From Oceanococcus sp. HetDA_MAG_MS8 (GTDB lineage: Bacteria > Pseudomonadota > Gammaproteobacteria > Nevskiales > Oceanococcaceae): DNA of 64,000 nt. The notes under the pieces are model-generated. The model was given only the letters and a program-made list of their open reading frames with translations, did no database searches and was not told the DNA's origin. The stretch is from positions 33,653 to 97,652 of the forward strand of contig JAHCMK010000010.1 of assembly GCA_019192445.1 (NCBI GenBank), read 5' to 3'. Shown here in pieces: positions 31,351-41,078 of this stretch. How positions within the stretch are numbered: the stretch's first letter is position 1; each line of letters opens with the position of its first letter. Both the position numbers and the translations under genes were made by a program.

Positions 31351-32246
31351 CTCGACCCCAGAGGGATATAAACGGTCTGCCCCAAGGAGCGAAACAAATC
31401 CTGAGCGTGGAATAGGTTTTCCGAATGCCCCACGATGAGGAGCCCCTCGGGTTTAAGGAGGCGGTGCATGCGTTCAACAATGTGGCGCTGTCCGGCCCGA
31501 TCAAAGTAGATCATCACATTGCGTAGAAAGACGACGTCCAAGCCGGGCTGGATCTTATAGTCATCCTCGAGAAGATTTTTTTGCTTGAACTGGATAAGAG
31601 ATTGCAGCTCGGGCCTGACGCGAACCTTACCTAGGTTTTCGCCCTGGCCACGGAAAAAAAACTTTCGCCGTTCAGGGGTCTCTAGGGCTTCAATACGCTC
31701 TTCAGCGTAGACGCCTTGCGCGGCAGTTTTGAGTACCTGCGTATCGATGTCGGTTGCCAAAATATCCACAGGGGGATGCATGTTTCTGAAAGCCTTGCAA
31801 GCCGTCATTGCAATGCTATATGGCTCTTCTCCGGTGGATGCCGCCGCGCACCAGACACGCACACGTGAGCTGTTTTTCTGTTCCTGTAGGTACTTCGCCA
31901 AGACCACGAAATGATGTGGCTCGCGATAAAACGCCGTGAGATTTGTGGTCAAGGCATTACAAAAATCCTGAAACTCTGCAGCGGGAGAGTCCTTGACATA
32001 ATTCAGGTAGTCTTTGTAGTTCGCAAGGTTTAAAGCCTTGAGGCGACGCGCCAAACGGCGCGTCACCATTTCTCGTTTCTGTGGCCCCAGAACAATGCCG
32101 CAGTGATCGTAGATCATTTTTTGGACGCGGCGGAAGTCCGCATCCTGCAGCACCGCTGCAGGAGCCGCCTCCCAACTGGGCTTGTAGTCTGGGTCCGATG
32201 CGAGTTTGATGCGTCCTTCAGCGGCTTGGCTTAGAACTCCGTCCAT
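31347..32246 (-). CDS. cheR: Chemotaxis protein methyltransferase CheR
   Basis: 299 residues. The N-terminal helical domain ([20 protein letters not shown]) is followed by the SAM-binding domain with [15 protein letters not shown] and [10 protein letters not shown]; the LRNVMIYFD and GHSENL segments are typical. It methylates receptor glutamates. The first 16 bases overlap the end of the upstream receptor gene, whose last residues TWTEF resemble the pentapeptide to which CheR binds. It is the only cheR in the window. Confidence 0.96.
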   Translation of the reverse strand: MDGVLSQAAEGRIKLASDPDYKPSWEAAPAAVLQDADFRRVQKMIYDHCGIVLGPQKREMVTRRLARRLKALNLANYKDYLNYVKDSPAAEFQDFCNALTTNLTAFYREPHHFVVLAKYLQEQKNSSRVRVWCAAASTGEEPYSIAMTACKAFRNMHPPVDILATDIDTQVLKTAAQGVYAEERIEALETPERRKFFFRGQGENLGKVRVRPELQSLIQFKQKNLLEDDYKIQPGLDVVFLRNVMIYFDRAGQRHIVERMHRLLKPEGLLIVGHSENLFHAQDLFRSLGQTVYIPLGSR

Positions 32247-35215
32247 GTGGTGTCCTCAGAAGTAGCACCGTTTTGCGTGGCGCTGGTGGAGGGCACATGT
32301 TCCTTAGCCGCGGAGTCAGACTCCTTAGACCGAACATGCTGGGCTGGTTTGACCCGAGAAGGCCCCTCCGCCTTCTTATTCTGAGAGCGCTGCGTTTGAG
32401 CCTGCGCATTCGCTGGCCGGGTGTTGCTGGGAATATCGACCCGATTCTGGTCCAGCTTGAAGACTTGAACCATTCCCACAAGCGCTTCTGCTTGCTGTTC
32501 CATGGACTTCGCAGACGCCGCTGATTCTTCAACCAAGGCTGCATTTTGCTGAGTGACATCATCCATCTGGGTGATGGCTTGATTCACCTGAGAAATGCCA
32601 TTGCTTTGCTCCTGGCTGGCGGCAGTGATCTCCGCCATGATGTCCGTGACTTTTTGCACGCTGGACACGATTTCGCCCATGGTCTCCCCAGCATGGTCGA
32701 CCAGACCTTTGCCGGTTTTCACCCGCTCCACACTATCCGTGATCAGGCGATTGATTTCCTTGGCTGCGTCTGCACTACGCTGAGCGAGTGAGCGAACCTC
32801 GGTTGCAACAACCGCGAAGCCTCTGCCCTGCTCTCCCGCACGAGCTGCCTCCACCGCGGCGTTTAGCGCCAGAATGTTGGTCTGGAAAGCGATGCTGTCA
32901 ATCACTGAAATGATATCGGCAATCTTTCGGCTGGCCTCGCTGATGGACTCCATGTTGACCACCACTTTGCGGACAACATCCCCACCCTTGACGGCCACCT
33001 CCGATGCACCGGCAGCAAGTTGATTGGCTTGGCGAGCATTGTCCGCGTTCTGTTGTACGGTGGTCGTCAGCTCTTCCATGGACGCTGCAGTTTCTTCCAG
33101 GCTCGCGGCTTGCTCCTCGGTACGCTGCGAAAGATCGCTGTTCCCGATCGCAATTTCTCTGGAAGAGGTGTCAATAGAGTCGGCAGACTGACGAATTTGC
33201 GCGACGAGATTGGTCAGTTGGTCCAGTGTAGCGTTCGCCTCATCACGCAGTTGCGAGAACACGCCGGCCCCTTCGATATTGACCCGAGTGCGCAGGTCGC
33301 CCTTGGCAAGGTGCGAGAGCAGGCCCAGCAACTCGCCGAAGGCCTTCTCATTCGTATCCAGCAACTTATTCAACCCACTCGCCAGAGCGTGGAGGAATCC
33401 GGTCTTGTTCTCCGTCGTGAGACGCATGCTGAAATCGCCCATCACGGCGTTTTGGACAATCTCCTTGACCTCGTTCTCGATGGCCATTTCCGCTTTACGG
33501 TCTAGCCACTCTACAACCGTACCGCGGCGCTCCCCAGAGTCATTCAGGATGGGACTCACGGTTAAATTAAAGGCACGTCCGCCCACCACAATCTGAGCAC
33601 GATGCGTGTCGATCATGTTCTCGATCATGCGCTGCTGATGCACAGGGTTCTTGTGGAAGATGTCGATGCACGAACCTAAAACCTTACGCACATCAAATTG
33701 CGGGAAGTCTTTACGCAGGTCTGCCTCTGCTCGCGTGAACATATCGAATAAAGAGCGGTTGATATAGGTAATGCGACGATCGTTGTCGGCAATCATCACA
33801 TTGGTCGACACATTGTCTAGAGCGTTGCGAATACGCAGGTTCTCATCGGCGATTTCGCGTTCGCGCTCAGCACGCGCCTCAATTTCAGCCTCGAGCTTGA
33901 GCTCCGCCGTGCGGTCCCGCCACTCAACCACAGTGCCTAAACGTTCATCGTCGGCGTCTATCACTGGGCTGGCAATCAATGCAAAAGTCCGACCGCCCAG
34001 ACGAATTTCTGTGTGATAGGCCTCTTGCAGGCGCGAAATCATCCGTGCCTGGTGATCGGGGTTTTTATGGAAGGAGTCGATGCATGTTCCCTCCAGCGAA
34101 GCCATATCGAAGCCTTTGAGCTCTTTTTGGATATCGCTTTCCGCCTCGCGCATCATCCGCCGAACCGCTGAGTTCATGTAAATGATGCGGCGATCATTGT
34201 CGGCAATCATGACGTTGGTGGTGACGTTATCTAGTGCCGCGCGAATGCGTAAGTTCGAGGCAGCCACTGATTGCTCGCGCTGATGATTCTGATGCAGTGT
34301 TTGCAGCAATCCATTGACGACACTCACCAGCTCGTTGACCGCAGTGCAGTCCTCATGCTCGCGTAACCGACGCGACAAATCCTCGCTGGCCGCAATCTCG
34401 GCTGCCTCGCTGACCACATGTTTGAGAGCCTGCGACTCGCGCACACGATCAGTGACAACGGTCGCGTACTTGACGACCTTATAAGGCCTTCCATCCAGGC
34501 CGTATATGGGGTTGTAAGTGGCCTCAATCCAAACCTCGCTACCATCTTTAGCGCGACGTTTGAACTCCCCCGCCTGGAACTGCCCTATCCTTAGCTGGGC
34601 CCAAAAATTCTCGTATTCCTTGCTGCTAGCCGTGTCAGAGCTGACGAACATGCGGTGATGGCGACCAATGAGCTCACTTTCGTCGTAGCCCATGGCTTCC
34701 AAGAAGTTCTCGTTAGCCGATAGGATCTTGCCATCCAAATCAAACTCAATTACCGCCTGGGATTTCGAGATTGCGGAGATTTGGCCCTCAAAATCCGCCG
34801 ACATTTTCATCTGCGCGGTGATATCCGTCGCAAATTTGACGATTTTGAAAGGCTTTCCACTTTGATCGAGGATGGGGTTGTAGCTGGCCTCAATCCAAAC
34901 CTCTTCACCATCTTTACGAATTCGTTTGTAACGACCCGCATCAAATTCCGCATTCTGTAGCTTGGCCCAGAACTGCTGATAGCCGTCCGACTTTGCGGTG
35001 TCGGCGTCCACAAACATGCGGTGATGAAGACCAACGACTTCCGAGCGTTGATAGCCCATCAAACGCAGGAAGTTGTCATTGGCTTCAGTGATCGTGCCAT
35101 CCATGGCAAATTCCACCACCGCCTGTACTTTATGGATAGCTTGTATTTGGCCTTGCAGGTCAGCTTCGCGCTGAAGAGCCTCGGCACGGCGGTGACGGAA
35201 ATCAAGTAAGAACAT
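32231..35215 (-). CDS. Soluble methyl-accepting chemotaxis protein with four PAS domains and C-terminal CheR pentapeptide (Aer2-like)
   Basis: 994 residues with no membrane segment. Two Aer/BdlA-type PAS domains (about 25-135 and 145-255) are followed by two Aer2-type PAS domains (His383, His388, Trp432; His521, His526, Trp570). A HAMP-like region (about 580-670) and the signalling domain (tip [19 protein letters not shown]) complete it. The last five residues are TWTEF, matching the W-x-x-F docking tail of receptors bound by high-affinity CheR. It occupies the position that aer2 (mcpB) has in the P. aeruginosa Che2 cluster, between cheW and cheR, but has more PAS domains. Confidence 0.94.
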   Translation of the reverse strand: MFLLDFRHRRAEALQREADLQGQIQAIHKVQAVVEFAMDGTITEANDNFLRLMGYQRSEVVGLHHRMFVDADTAKSDGYQQFWAKLQNAEFDAGRYKRIRKDGEEVWIEASYNPILDQSGKPFKIVKFATDITAQMKMSADFEGQISAISKSQAVIEFDLDGKILSANENFLEAMGYDESELIGRHHRMFVSSDTASSKEYENFWAQLRIGQFQAGEFKRRAKDGSEVWIEATYNPIYGLDGRPYKVVKYATVVTDRVRESQALKHVVSEAAEIAASEDLSRRLREHEDCTAVNELVSVVNGLLQTLHQNHQREQSVAASNLRIRAALDNVTTNVMIADNDRRIIYMNSAVRRMMREAESDIQKELKGFDMASLEGTCIDSFHKNPDHQARMISRLQEAYHTEIRLGGRTFALIASPVIDADDERLGTVVEWRDRTAELKLEAEIEARAEREREIADENLRIRNALDNVSTNVMIADNDRRITYINRSLFDMFTRAEADLRKDFPQFDVRKVLGSCIDIFHKNPVHQQRMIENMIDTHRAQIVVGGRAFNLTVSPILNDSGERRGTVVEWLDRKAEMAIENEVKEIVQNAVMGDFSMRLTTENKTGFLHALASGLNKLLDTNEKAFGELLGLLSHLAKGDLRTRVNIEGAGVFSQLRDEANATLDQLTNLVAQIRQSADSIDTSSREIAIGNSDLSQRTEEQAASLEETAASMEELTTTVQQNADNARQANQLAAGASEVAVKGGDVVRKVVVNMESISEASRKIADIISVIDSIAFQTNILALNAAVEAARAGEQGRGFAVVATEVRSLAQRSADAAKEINRLITDSVERVKTGKGLVDHAGETMGEIVSSVQKVTDIMAEITAASQEQSNGISQVNQAITQMDDVTQQNAALVEESAASAKSMEQQAEALVGMVQVFKLDQNRVDIPSNTRPANAQAQTQRSQNKKAEGPSRVKPAQHVRSKESDSAAKEHVPSTSATQNGATSEDTTWTEF

Positions 35216-35242
35216 AATGCCCCCGGAGAATGTAGGGTGGTG

Positions 35243-35806
35243 TTAGTGCATGGTCTCGGCATCATCCGATGCCAAGTCATCCGCTAGAGCGAGCCCCTCA
35301 CTGCCCATTAGCGCCTCTATATCCACCAAAATAAGTAACCGTTCATCAATGGACCCCAACCCGGTTACAAAGCGGGTGTCCAATGCACCTGCCGACATAT
35401 CTGGCGGTGGGCGAATTTGGTCGTCGGCCAGCGATATCACATCGCTCACGCCATCAACGATTAAACCGATAATGCGCTCGCCAACGCTAAGCATGATCAT
35501 GACGGTGAATTCGTTGTACTCGGCCTGATCCATTTTGAAGCGCAGCCGCATGTCTACGATGGGCACAATGGTGCCGCGTAGGTTGATGACACCCTTGATG
35601 TAATCTGGCGCCGCCGGCAGTCGGGTTACGGTGTCGTAACTTCGGATCTCCTGGACTTTCAGAATATCAACGCCGTACTCTTCATCTCCCAGCTTAAACG
35701 TCAGGAATTCGCGTCCATCAGCATTCGCATCCTTGGCCCCGCCAGCAATGCCATTTACAGGGTTTTCCGATGCGTCTTTGGCTACCGGAGCCGTTAGTTC
35801 AGACAT
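35243..35806 (-). CDS. cheW: Chemotaxis coupling protein CheW (second system)
   Basis: 187 residues, with a 30-residue N-terminal extension before the CheW beta-barrel (FLTFKLGDEEYGVDILKVQEIRSYD). INLRGTIVPIVDMRLRF and GLIVDGVSDVISL are the standard CheW core motifs. It couples receptors to the CheA encoded immediately upstream and has a short acidic C-terminal tail. It lies 27 bases ahead of the Aer2-like receptor gene. Confidence 0.95.
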   Translation of the reverse strand: MSELTAPVAKDASENPVNGIAGGAKDANADGREFLTFKLGDEEYGVDILKVQEIRSYDTVTRLPAAPDYIKGVINLRGTIVPIVDMRLRFKMDQAEYNEFTVMIMLSVGERIIGLIVDGVSDVISLADDQIRPPPDMSAGALDTRFVTGLGSIDERLLILVDIEALMGSEGLALADDLASDDAETMH

Positions 35807-35829
35807 GTTTCAAGCCTCCTGCACAGCGC

Positions 35830-37818
35830 TTAGGCTGCGGCTTTTCTGGTTTCGCTGGCCGCACGAATGAGACCAGATACATCAACAATTAAGGACACGC
35901 GTCCATCGCCAAGGATGGTCGCCCCAGCGACTCCATCGACAGCGCGGTAATGGGTTTCGAGGTTCTTCACAACCACTTGCTGCTGACCGACCAACTCGGA
36001 AATCACCAGCGCCAATTTGTCGCGATCATCCTCGACCAGAACCACCAAGTAGTTGTCCGACTCTTCTTCTTCGGTGTAACCAAAGAAGGGCCCGAGTCCC
36101 AGCACGGGGACATATTCATCGCGCACTTTAATCAGCGACTTCTGGCCACCAACGCTGCGAATTTCGTCCGCTTTGACCTGCAAAGACTCCATCACCGAAG
36201 CTAATGGGAGGACCAGAATCTCCTCGCCCACACGCACGGTCATACCGTCCAGAATGGCAAGCGTGAGGGGAAGACGAATGGTGACGCGACTACCTTTTCC
36301 GGGCGTGGAGTCAATATCCACAGCGCCGCCTAATGCACCGATGTTCTTTTTGACCACATCCATTCCGACGCCTCGGCCGGAAATGTCTGTGACCTTCTCC
36401 GCAGTGGATAGGCCTGGCATGAAGACCAAGTTCCAAACATCGGAGTCGGGCATGCTGTCTGGCACATCAATCCCGCTTTTGCGGGCTTTGGCAATGATCT
36501 TCTCGCGGGACATCCCACGACCGTCATCACTGACTTCAATAATGATGTTGCCGCCTTGGTGCCAAGCTGAGAGCCGGACCGTGGCCATCTCGTCTTTACC
36601 CGCCGCCGCCCGGTCATCGGGTGTCTCGATGCCATGGTCAATCGCGTTGCGCACAATGTGATTCAGCGGATCAACAATTTTCTCAATCACGCCTTTGTCG
36701 AGTTCTGCGCCTTCGCCCTCGGTCACCAAGCGAACCTTCTTGCCCATCTGATTGGCGGTATCGCGAACCAAGCGTGGGAAGCGACTAAACACGAAATCAA
36801 CGGGCAACATGCGCGTCGACATCACCGCCTCTTGCAGGTGGCGAGTGTTGCGATCCAGTTGGCCTAGGCCTGTGAGTAAAGATTCGTGTTCGACGGGATC
36901 AAGCTTGGCCGCGCGCTGTTGCAACATGGCCTGGGTGATCACTAGCTCACCCACCAAATTAATCAGTGCATCCAGTTTCTCGACGGAGACCCGGATGGAA
37001 CCGCCAGAGTCGCGTTTGGTGTCTTTGGCGACAGCGGCCTTCGCTGCGGCGGCCTTGGGAACACCTCCGGATTCGTCAACGGCTTCAGCCTTATCAGCCG
37101 CTGGAGTGCAATCCTCTATGGTCAGCTCGCAGGCATCTTCCACCCAAGCAAACACATCGCGAATATCGGCCTCGGACGACTCCGTTTTAAGCCAAATCGT
37201 CCAGCTTAGAGGACAGCTTTCAGGGTCATGTTCGATCAGCGGCTTGAGGCGAGCAAGATCGGCCTCCACCTTGGTGTCACCCAGAGCGGATAGGGCCCGC
37301 AGTATGCGCAGGGGGTCATTACCCTGCTGTGCCACATCTGGTTCTGGAGCGAAGTGAATTTTGAATTCTCGCTGCCCGGCCTGTGCCGGACTCGCGGCCG
37401 CCGGGGCGCTCACCTGTGCAGCAGGGGCTTCGTCCGACAAGATCGCTTTGAGGCTGTTTTCTACCTCAGGATCCGGAGCGGCGTCTTCACCGCGCTGCGA
37501 CGCCTCAAGCATGGCCCTGGTGCAGTCCACCGAGCGCAGGAGCACCTCGATAATGTCGCTGCTCCACGGCCTTGTGAGGGCGCGCAGCTCCTCTAGCAGA
37601 GTCTCCATAAGGTGGGTGAAACCACCGACCTCCATGAAGCCAAAGGTGCCTGCACCACCCTTTATAGAGTGTGCAGCCCGGAAAATGGCGTTCACCGCTT
37701 CCGGGTCATCGGCCGCAGTTTCGGGCTGCAGTTCCAGCAGCTTGGTTTCCATGGCGTCCAAACCTTCAAAACTTTCGTCAAAGAAGGTTTGGTGAAATTG
37801 GCTCATGTCCATACTCAT
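35830..37818 (-). CDS. cheA: Chemotaxis histidine kinase CheA (second system)
   Basis: 662 residues. P1 Hpt domain: phospho-accepting His50 in RAAHSIKGGAGTFGF. A P2-like regulator-binding domain (about 165-245), P3 dimerisation helices, the P4 ATPase with NAIDHGIET, SDDGRGMSRE and GRGVGMDVVKKNIG, and the CheW-like P5 follow in order. It phosphorylates CheY and CheB. GGGAGAG lies before the start. It has a true P2 domain, unlike the other CheA in this window. Confidence 0.96.
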   Translation of the reverse strand: MSMDMSQFHQTFFDESFEGLDAMETKLLELQPETAADDPEAVNAIFRAAHSIKGGAGTFGFMEVGGFTHLMETLLEELRALTRPWSSDIIEVLLRSVDCTRAMLEASQRGEDAAPDPEVENSLKAILSDEAPAAQVSAPAAASPAQAGQREFKIHFAPEPDVAQQGNDPLRILRALSALGDTKVEADLARLKPLIEHDPESCPLSWTIWLKTESSEADIRDVFAWVEDACELTIEDCTPAADKAEAVDESGGVPKAAAAKAAVAKDTKRDSGGSIRVSVEKLDALINLVGELVITQAMLQQRAAKLDPVEHESLLTGLGQLDRNTRHLQEAVMSTRMLPVDFVFSRFPRLVRDTANQMGKKVRLVTEGEGAELDKGVIEKIVDPLNHIVRNAIDHGIETPDDRAAAGKDEMATVRLSAWHQGGNIIIEVSDDGRGMSREKIIAKARKSGIDVPDSMPDSDVWNLVFMPGLSTAEKVTDISGRGVGMDVVKKNIGALGGAVDIDSTPGKGSRVTIRLPLTLAILDGMTVRVGEEILVLPLASVMESLQVKADEIRSVGGQKSLIKVRDEYVPVLGLGPFFGYTEEEESDNYLVVLVEDDRDKLALVISELVGQQQVVVKNLETHYRAVDGVAGATILGDGRVSLIVDVSGLIRAASETRKAAA

Positions 37819-37833
37819 GCTGGACTCTCCCTT

Positions 37834-38196
37834 TTAACCGAGAACGCGCGATATGGTGCTAAGTAACTGGTCCGGGTTAAATGGCTTCACAATCCAACCC
37901 GTCGCTCCCGCGCTGCGGCCTTCGGTTTTCTTGTCGGAGCCCGCTTCAGTGGTCAACATCAAAATCGGTGTGAACTTGAAAGCGGGAAGCTCGCGAAGCT
38001 TCTTGACCAAAGAAATGCCATCCATGCGCGGCATGTTGACGTCTGCCAGCACCAAGTCGAATTGCCCCGTTTGAGCAATGTCGTAGGCCTGCTGGCCATC
38101 TTCGGCCTCGGTGATTTGGTGACCTGCAGCTTGAAGGGTGAAAGTCACCATTTGCCGCATTGATCGGGAATCGTCGACAGCGAGAATGTGCGCCAT
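37834..38196 (-). CDS. cheY: CheY-type response regulator (second system)
   Basis: 120 residues, a single receiver domain: Asp8-Asp9, phospho-acceptor Asp52 (LADVNMPRMDG), the Thr in LMLTTEAG, and the Lys in WIVKPFNPDQL. It is encoded just before its probable kinase CheA. Whether it acts on the flagellar switch or another output is not decided by sequence; in P. aeruginosa the Che2 output is not the main motor regulator. Confidence 0.94.
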   Translation of the reverse strand: MAHILAVDDSRSMRQMVTFTLQAAGHQITEAEDGQQAYDIAQTGQFDLVLADVNMPRMDGISLVKKLRELPAFKFTPILMLTTEAGSDKKTEGRSAGATGWIVKPFNPDQLLSTISRVLG

Positions 38197-38202
38197 GGCC
38201 GG

Positions 38203-38508
38203 CTACTCCTGATGGGTGGATATTGATTCGGAAGACTGCAAGCGTTGGGCCACGCCAAAGTCTGTAGCGCCTTCCTGCAGGGCCTGGCTGGCGTTTTCTA
38301 CAGACCAGGGGCGTCCGTGCGCGTCGAGTTGGGCCAGCAAAGACAGCAGTAGCGTGAGCCCAGTGCCATCAACCCGCTGAACAGCTGAGGCATCGATACT
38401 GAGCGGCGTGTCATCACTGTCCCATTCCGCCAGTTGGTCAGCCCATAGCTTGGCCGTGTCGGCGGCGGTCTGTATTTGGAGCTGCTCGGGCAATGGCATT
38501 TGCAACAT
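38203..38508 (-). CDS. STAS-domain protein, anti-sigma-factor-antagonist-like
   Basis: 101 residues from the ATG at 38506-38508, chosen for AAGGA 6 bases upstream; the longer frame overlaps the preceding gene. The central segment (LSIDASAVQRVDGTGLTLLLSLL) is the STAS core; where SpoIIAA has Asp-Ser-Ser-Gly, this has Asp-Gly-Thr-Gly, so a Thr may replace the phosphorylatable Ser. STAS proteins stand at the head of several F7-type chemosensory operons and of B12/ABC gene sets; here it is the first gene of the second chemosensory set. Its partner is unknown. Confidence 0.8.
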   Translation of the reverse strand: MLQMPLPEQLQIQTAADTAKLWADQLAEWDSDDTPLSIDASAVQRVDGTGLTLLLSLLAQLDAHGRPWSVENASQALQEGATDFGVAQRLQSSESISTHQE

Positions 38509-38536
38509 GGGTTTTCCTTGTGCCTGGAACGAAAAA

Positions 38537-38935
38537 TCAGTTACGAGCAGAAACCGCTGCGAGCAGCTCTTGCTCAGCCCTGTTGAGAGGTCGTGACGGG
38601 ACACTGGCGACTTGCTGCGCCGAAACCTTGGCGCGTTGACCTGCTGCTGCGACGCTGCGTGCAGCTTGCGCCTGAAGCTCTAGCGAATAGGTCTTCATTT
38701 CTAGATTGGCGCTGACCGTTGTTAAGGACTCCAAGCCGTCACGTAAATGGCTTAGCGCTCCTTCGGTTGCCTCCGCATAGGCCATTTGCGCTTGATGCAC
38801 CGCCTCGAGTTGTCGGAGCAGCTCTCGCTGATGAACGCGCAGCTTGGCCAGTTTCCTACCTAGAACCGCGCTGAGAAATAATCCACAAACAGCCAAGCCG
38901 CAGCCTGCAAAGGCGAGCACAATGGGGTCGATCAT
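38537..38935 (-). CDS. DUF2802-like membrane-anchored protein
   Basis: 132 residues. An N-terminal membrane segment (IVLAFAGCGLAVCGLFLSAV, about 4-23) is followed by a basic patch and a long heptad-like helix (about 28-95). The tail is Ala/Ser-rich and ends AEQELLAAV. A similar small protein follows cheW in Pseudomonas flagellar loci and carries the DUF2802 label; no function is established to my knowledge. The start overlaps cheW by 4 bases. It separates the two chemotaxis gene sets. Confidence 0.65.
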   Translation of the reverse strand: MIDPIVLAFAGCGLAVCGLFLSAVLGRKLAKLRVHQRELLRQLEAVHQAQMAYAEATEGALSHLRDGLESLTTVSANLEMKTYSLELQAQAARSVAAAGQRAKVSAQQVASVPSRPLNRAEQELLAAVSARN

Positions 38936-39444
38936 GAGGCGTTCTCCGGCAGTAAGGAGTCCAAAGCCAGCACCACGACAAAGCGGCCGTCTCGGTGGAT
39001 CATTGCGCCAAGCCCTGCACTGCCAGCCGCCGAAGAATCTGTGATCTCATCCTCGCGCACCTGTGTGGAAACCACTTCACCCACGTCGTCGACCAGCAGC
39101 CCAATCAAGCGATTGCCGCGTTCTACAACCAATAAATGGGTGGCTGCATCATCACTGGCTGGAGGGAGTGATAACAGCTGTCGAAGATCGAGCACCGAGA
39201 CAATTCGACCGCGTAAATTGGTCACCCCAATACAGGCTGGTCCAGCTCCTGGGACCGAGGTCAGGTCGGGGTTTTGTAAGACCTCACGGACTTGCAGCAC
39301 ATCCACACCGAAGCACTCATCCGCCAGGTTGAAGCTGACACAACGCGCGGGGATGTCCGGCAGTTCTTCCGGGTTCATGTGGTGACTCAGGCGATATTCC
39401 TGGCCATCAGATGCAGTCTTTGGACCACGACCCTTGGCAGCCAC
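38932..39444 (-). CDS. cheW: Chemotaxis coupling protein CheW (flagellar system)
   Basis: 170 residues from a GTG at 39442-39444; an ATG at 39376-39378 giving 148 residues is an alternative, and neither has a strong ribosome-binding site. The CheW core is clear: CVSFNLADECFGVDVLQVREVL, TNLRGRIVSVLDLRQLL, GLLVDDVGEVV. It links receptors to the CheA of the flagellar locus. It follows motD and overlaps the DUF2802-like gene. Confidence 0.9.
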   Translation of the reverse strand: MAAKGRGPKTASDGQEYRLSHHMNPEELPDIPARCVSFNLADECFGVDVLQVREVLQNPDLTSVPGAGPACIGVTNLRGRIVSVLDLRQLLSLPPASDDAATHLLVVERGNRLIGLLVDDVGEVVSTQVREDEITDSSAAGSAGLGAMIHRDGRFVVVLALDSLLPENAS

Positions 39445-39488
39445 TAAGCTGGGCTACCGATTCATAGGGCGACACTCCGCTGAGGGGC

Positions 39489-40325
39489 TTACGGAGCTTT
39501 AAGGAGCTCAGACTCTAGTGCCGCTTGCACAATGATCAGAACGCGGCGATTACGATTTCGTCCTTCCTCCGTGCTATTGCTAGCCTCTGGACGATGTTCA
39601 CCGTAGGCGCGAATGGTCAAGCGCTGAGGGTCAATGCCACTGTCTGCGAACAACCGCACTACGCGGCCAGCGCGACCGGCGGATAGCTCCCAGTTTGACG
39701 GAAAGCGCGAGGTGGCAATGGGGCGGTCATCCGTATGACCCTCAATCGTAATGGGTGCTTGATAGGGCGCCAAAATCTTGGCGACCTGAGCTAGGGCACT
39801 GTTGGCCTCTTTGGCAAGACTGGCCTGGCCACTCCCGAACAATAAATCCGAGCCTATGGCGACCTCTAACCCACGCTGGGTTTGTCGCAAGCGCACATCA
39901 TCGCTGGCAATCAGCTCTGCTAAGGATTCCTCCATCTGCGCCGCAATGTCGCCGAGCACTTGCTGCGCTTTGGCCTTTTGATCCACAGCGCGCGCCACTT
40001 GCGCATCCACGGGGATAGGCAAGTGCACTTTTTGCTGCCGTAGCAGGTTTTGAGGCGCCTGATCCAGAGGCATTCGCGCGAGTCCACGCAAATTACTTTG
40101 ATCCGCATGCGTGGCCATATTCAGTTGAATGGGCGTGGGGGCGCGGGGCGTCCCTCTGAAGGCGGCGACGATGGAGTCGGACAGAACTCGGTATTTACCC
40201 TCGTTGAGCGTGCTGGTGGCATACATCACAACAAAGAAGGCCAGCAGCAAAGTGATCAAATCCCCATAGGGAATGGCCCAGGCTTCATGGTTGACATGCT
40301 CTTCCACATGTTTGCGTCTAGCCAT
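39489..40325 (-). CDS. motD: Flagellar stator protein MotD (MotB family)
   Basis: 278 residues. The N-terminal plug and single membrane segment (AIPYGDLITLLLAFFVVMYA) carry the proton-accepting Asp at about residue 22. The periplasmic OmpA-like domain (ITIEGHTDDRP, SNWELSAGRAGRVVR, YGEHRP) anchors the stator to peptidoglycan. The start overlaps motC by 8 bases. The motCD pair next to cheA and cheW is the arrangement of Pseudomonas and Xanthomonas. Confidence 0.94.
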   Translation of the reverse strand: MARRKHVEEHVNHEAWAIPYGDLITLLLAFFVVMYATSTLNEGKYRVLSDSIVAAFRGTPRAPTPIQLNMATHADQSNLRGLARMPLDQAPQNLLRQQKVHLPIPVDAQVARAVDQKAKAQQVLGDIAAQMEESLAELIASDDVRLRQTQRGLEVAIGSDLLFGSGQASLAKEANSALAQVAKILAPYQAPITIEGHTDDRPIATSRFPSNWELSAGRAGRVVRLFADSGIDPQRLTIRAYGEHRPEASNSTEEGRNRNRRVLIIVQAALESELLKAP

Positions 40326-41061
40326 GCAAAAAAGCCTCTAGCTTGGACTGAATGTAGCGGGGATTTTCCCCTTCAGCGATGGCCACGAAGCCCTCTAGCT
40401 GAATGGTTTTATTGCGCACCTGGTCGGCGACAACGCTTTTGAGCTTGGCCGCAATGGGCAGGAAAAACAGGTTGGCAGATGCAATTCCATAGATGGTCGC
40501 CACAAAAGCCGCCGCAATACCGGTGCCCAGCTTGGACGGATCCGCCAGATTCTGCATCACTGCCATCAACCCCATGACGGCGCCAATGATGCCCAGCGTT
40601 GGCGCGTAGATACCAAGCCCTTCATACACCTTGGCGGCATTGATATAGGTGTGCTCATGGGTATCGATATCTGTTTCCAAAATGTCGCGAAGCACATCCG
40701 GCTCTACCCCATCAACCAGAAACTGCAGGCCCTTACGCACAAAGAGATCATTTTGCTTGGCAATTTGGGGTTCTAGGCCGAGCAGCCCCTCACGGCGAGC
40801 GACCTGACTCCAGTCCAAGATCCGGGCGATGGCCTGCTGAGGGTTCTCCTGCGGCGGCCGCAGCGTCCATTTGAAGACTTTGAGCGCTCGCAGCATCGTC
40901 TCGCCTGGGGTCTGTACACAGATGGACGCGAGGGTGCCCACCAGCACGATGACAAAGGCGGCCGGCGAAAGCAAAGCGCCGACTCCGCTGCCTTTGAGCA
41001 TACTGCCGCCGATCACTGCCACCATGGCCAGGATCAACCCGGTGATGGTGAGTTTGTCCAT
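40318..41061 (-). CDS. motC: Flagellar stator protein MotC (MotA family)
   Basis: 247 residues with four membrane helices: two at the N-terminus (about 1-50), and two at about 145-205 (YAPTLGIIGAVMGLMAVM and a following helix). The cytoplasmic loop between helices 2 and 3 holds the charged residues that contact FliG. It pairs with MotD as a proton-driven stator. It lies 17 bases after cheA. Confidence 0.94.
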   Translation of the reverse strand: MDKLTITGLILAMVAVIGGSMLKGSGVGALLSPAAFVIVLVGTLASICVQTPGETMLRALKVFKWTLRPPQENPQQAIARILDWSQVARREGLLGLEPQIAKQNDLFVRKGLQFLVDGVEPDVLRDILETDIDTHEHTYINAAKVYEGLGIYAPTLGIIGAVMGLMAVMQNLADPSKLGTGIAAAFVATIYGIASANLFFLPIAAKLKSVVADQVRNKTIQLEGFVAIAEGENPRYIQSKLEAFLHG

Positions 41062-41078
41062 GCTGAGTCACGCTCCCG

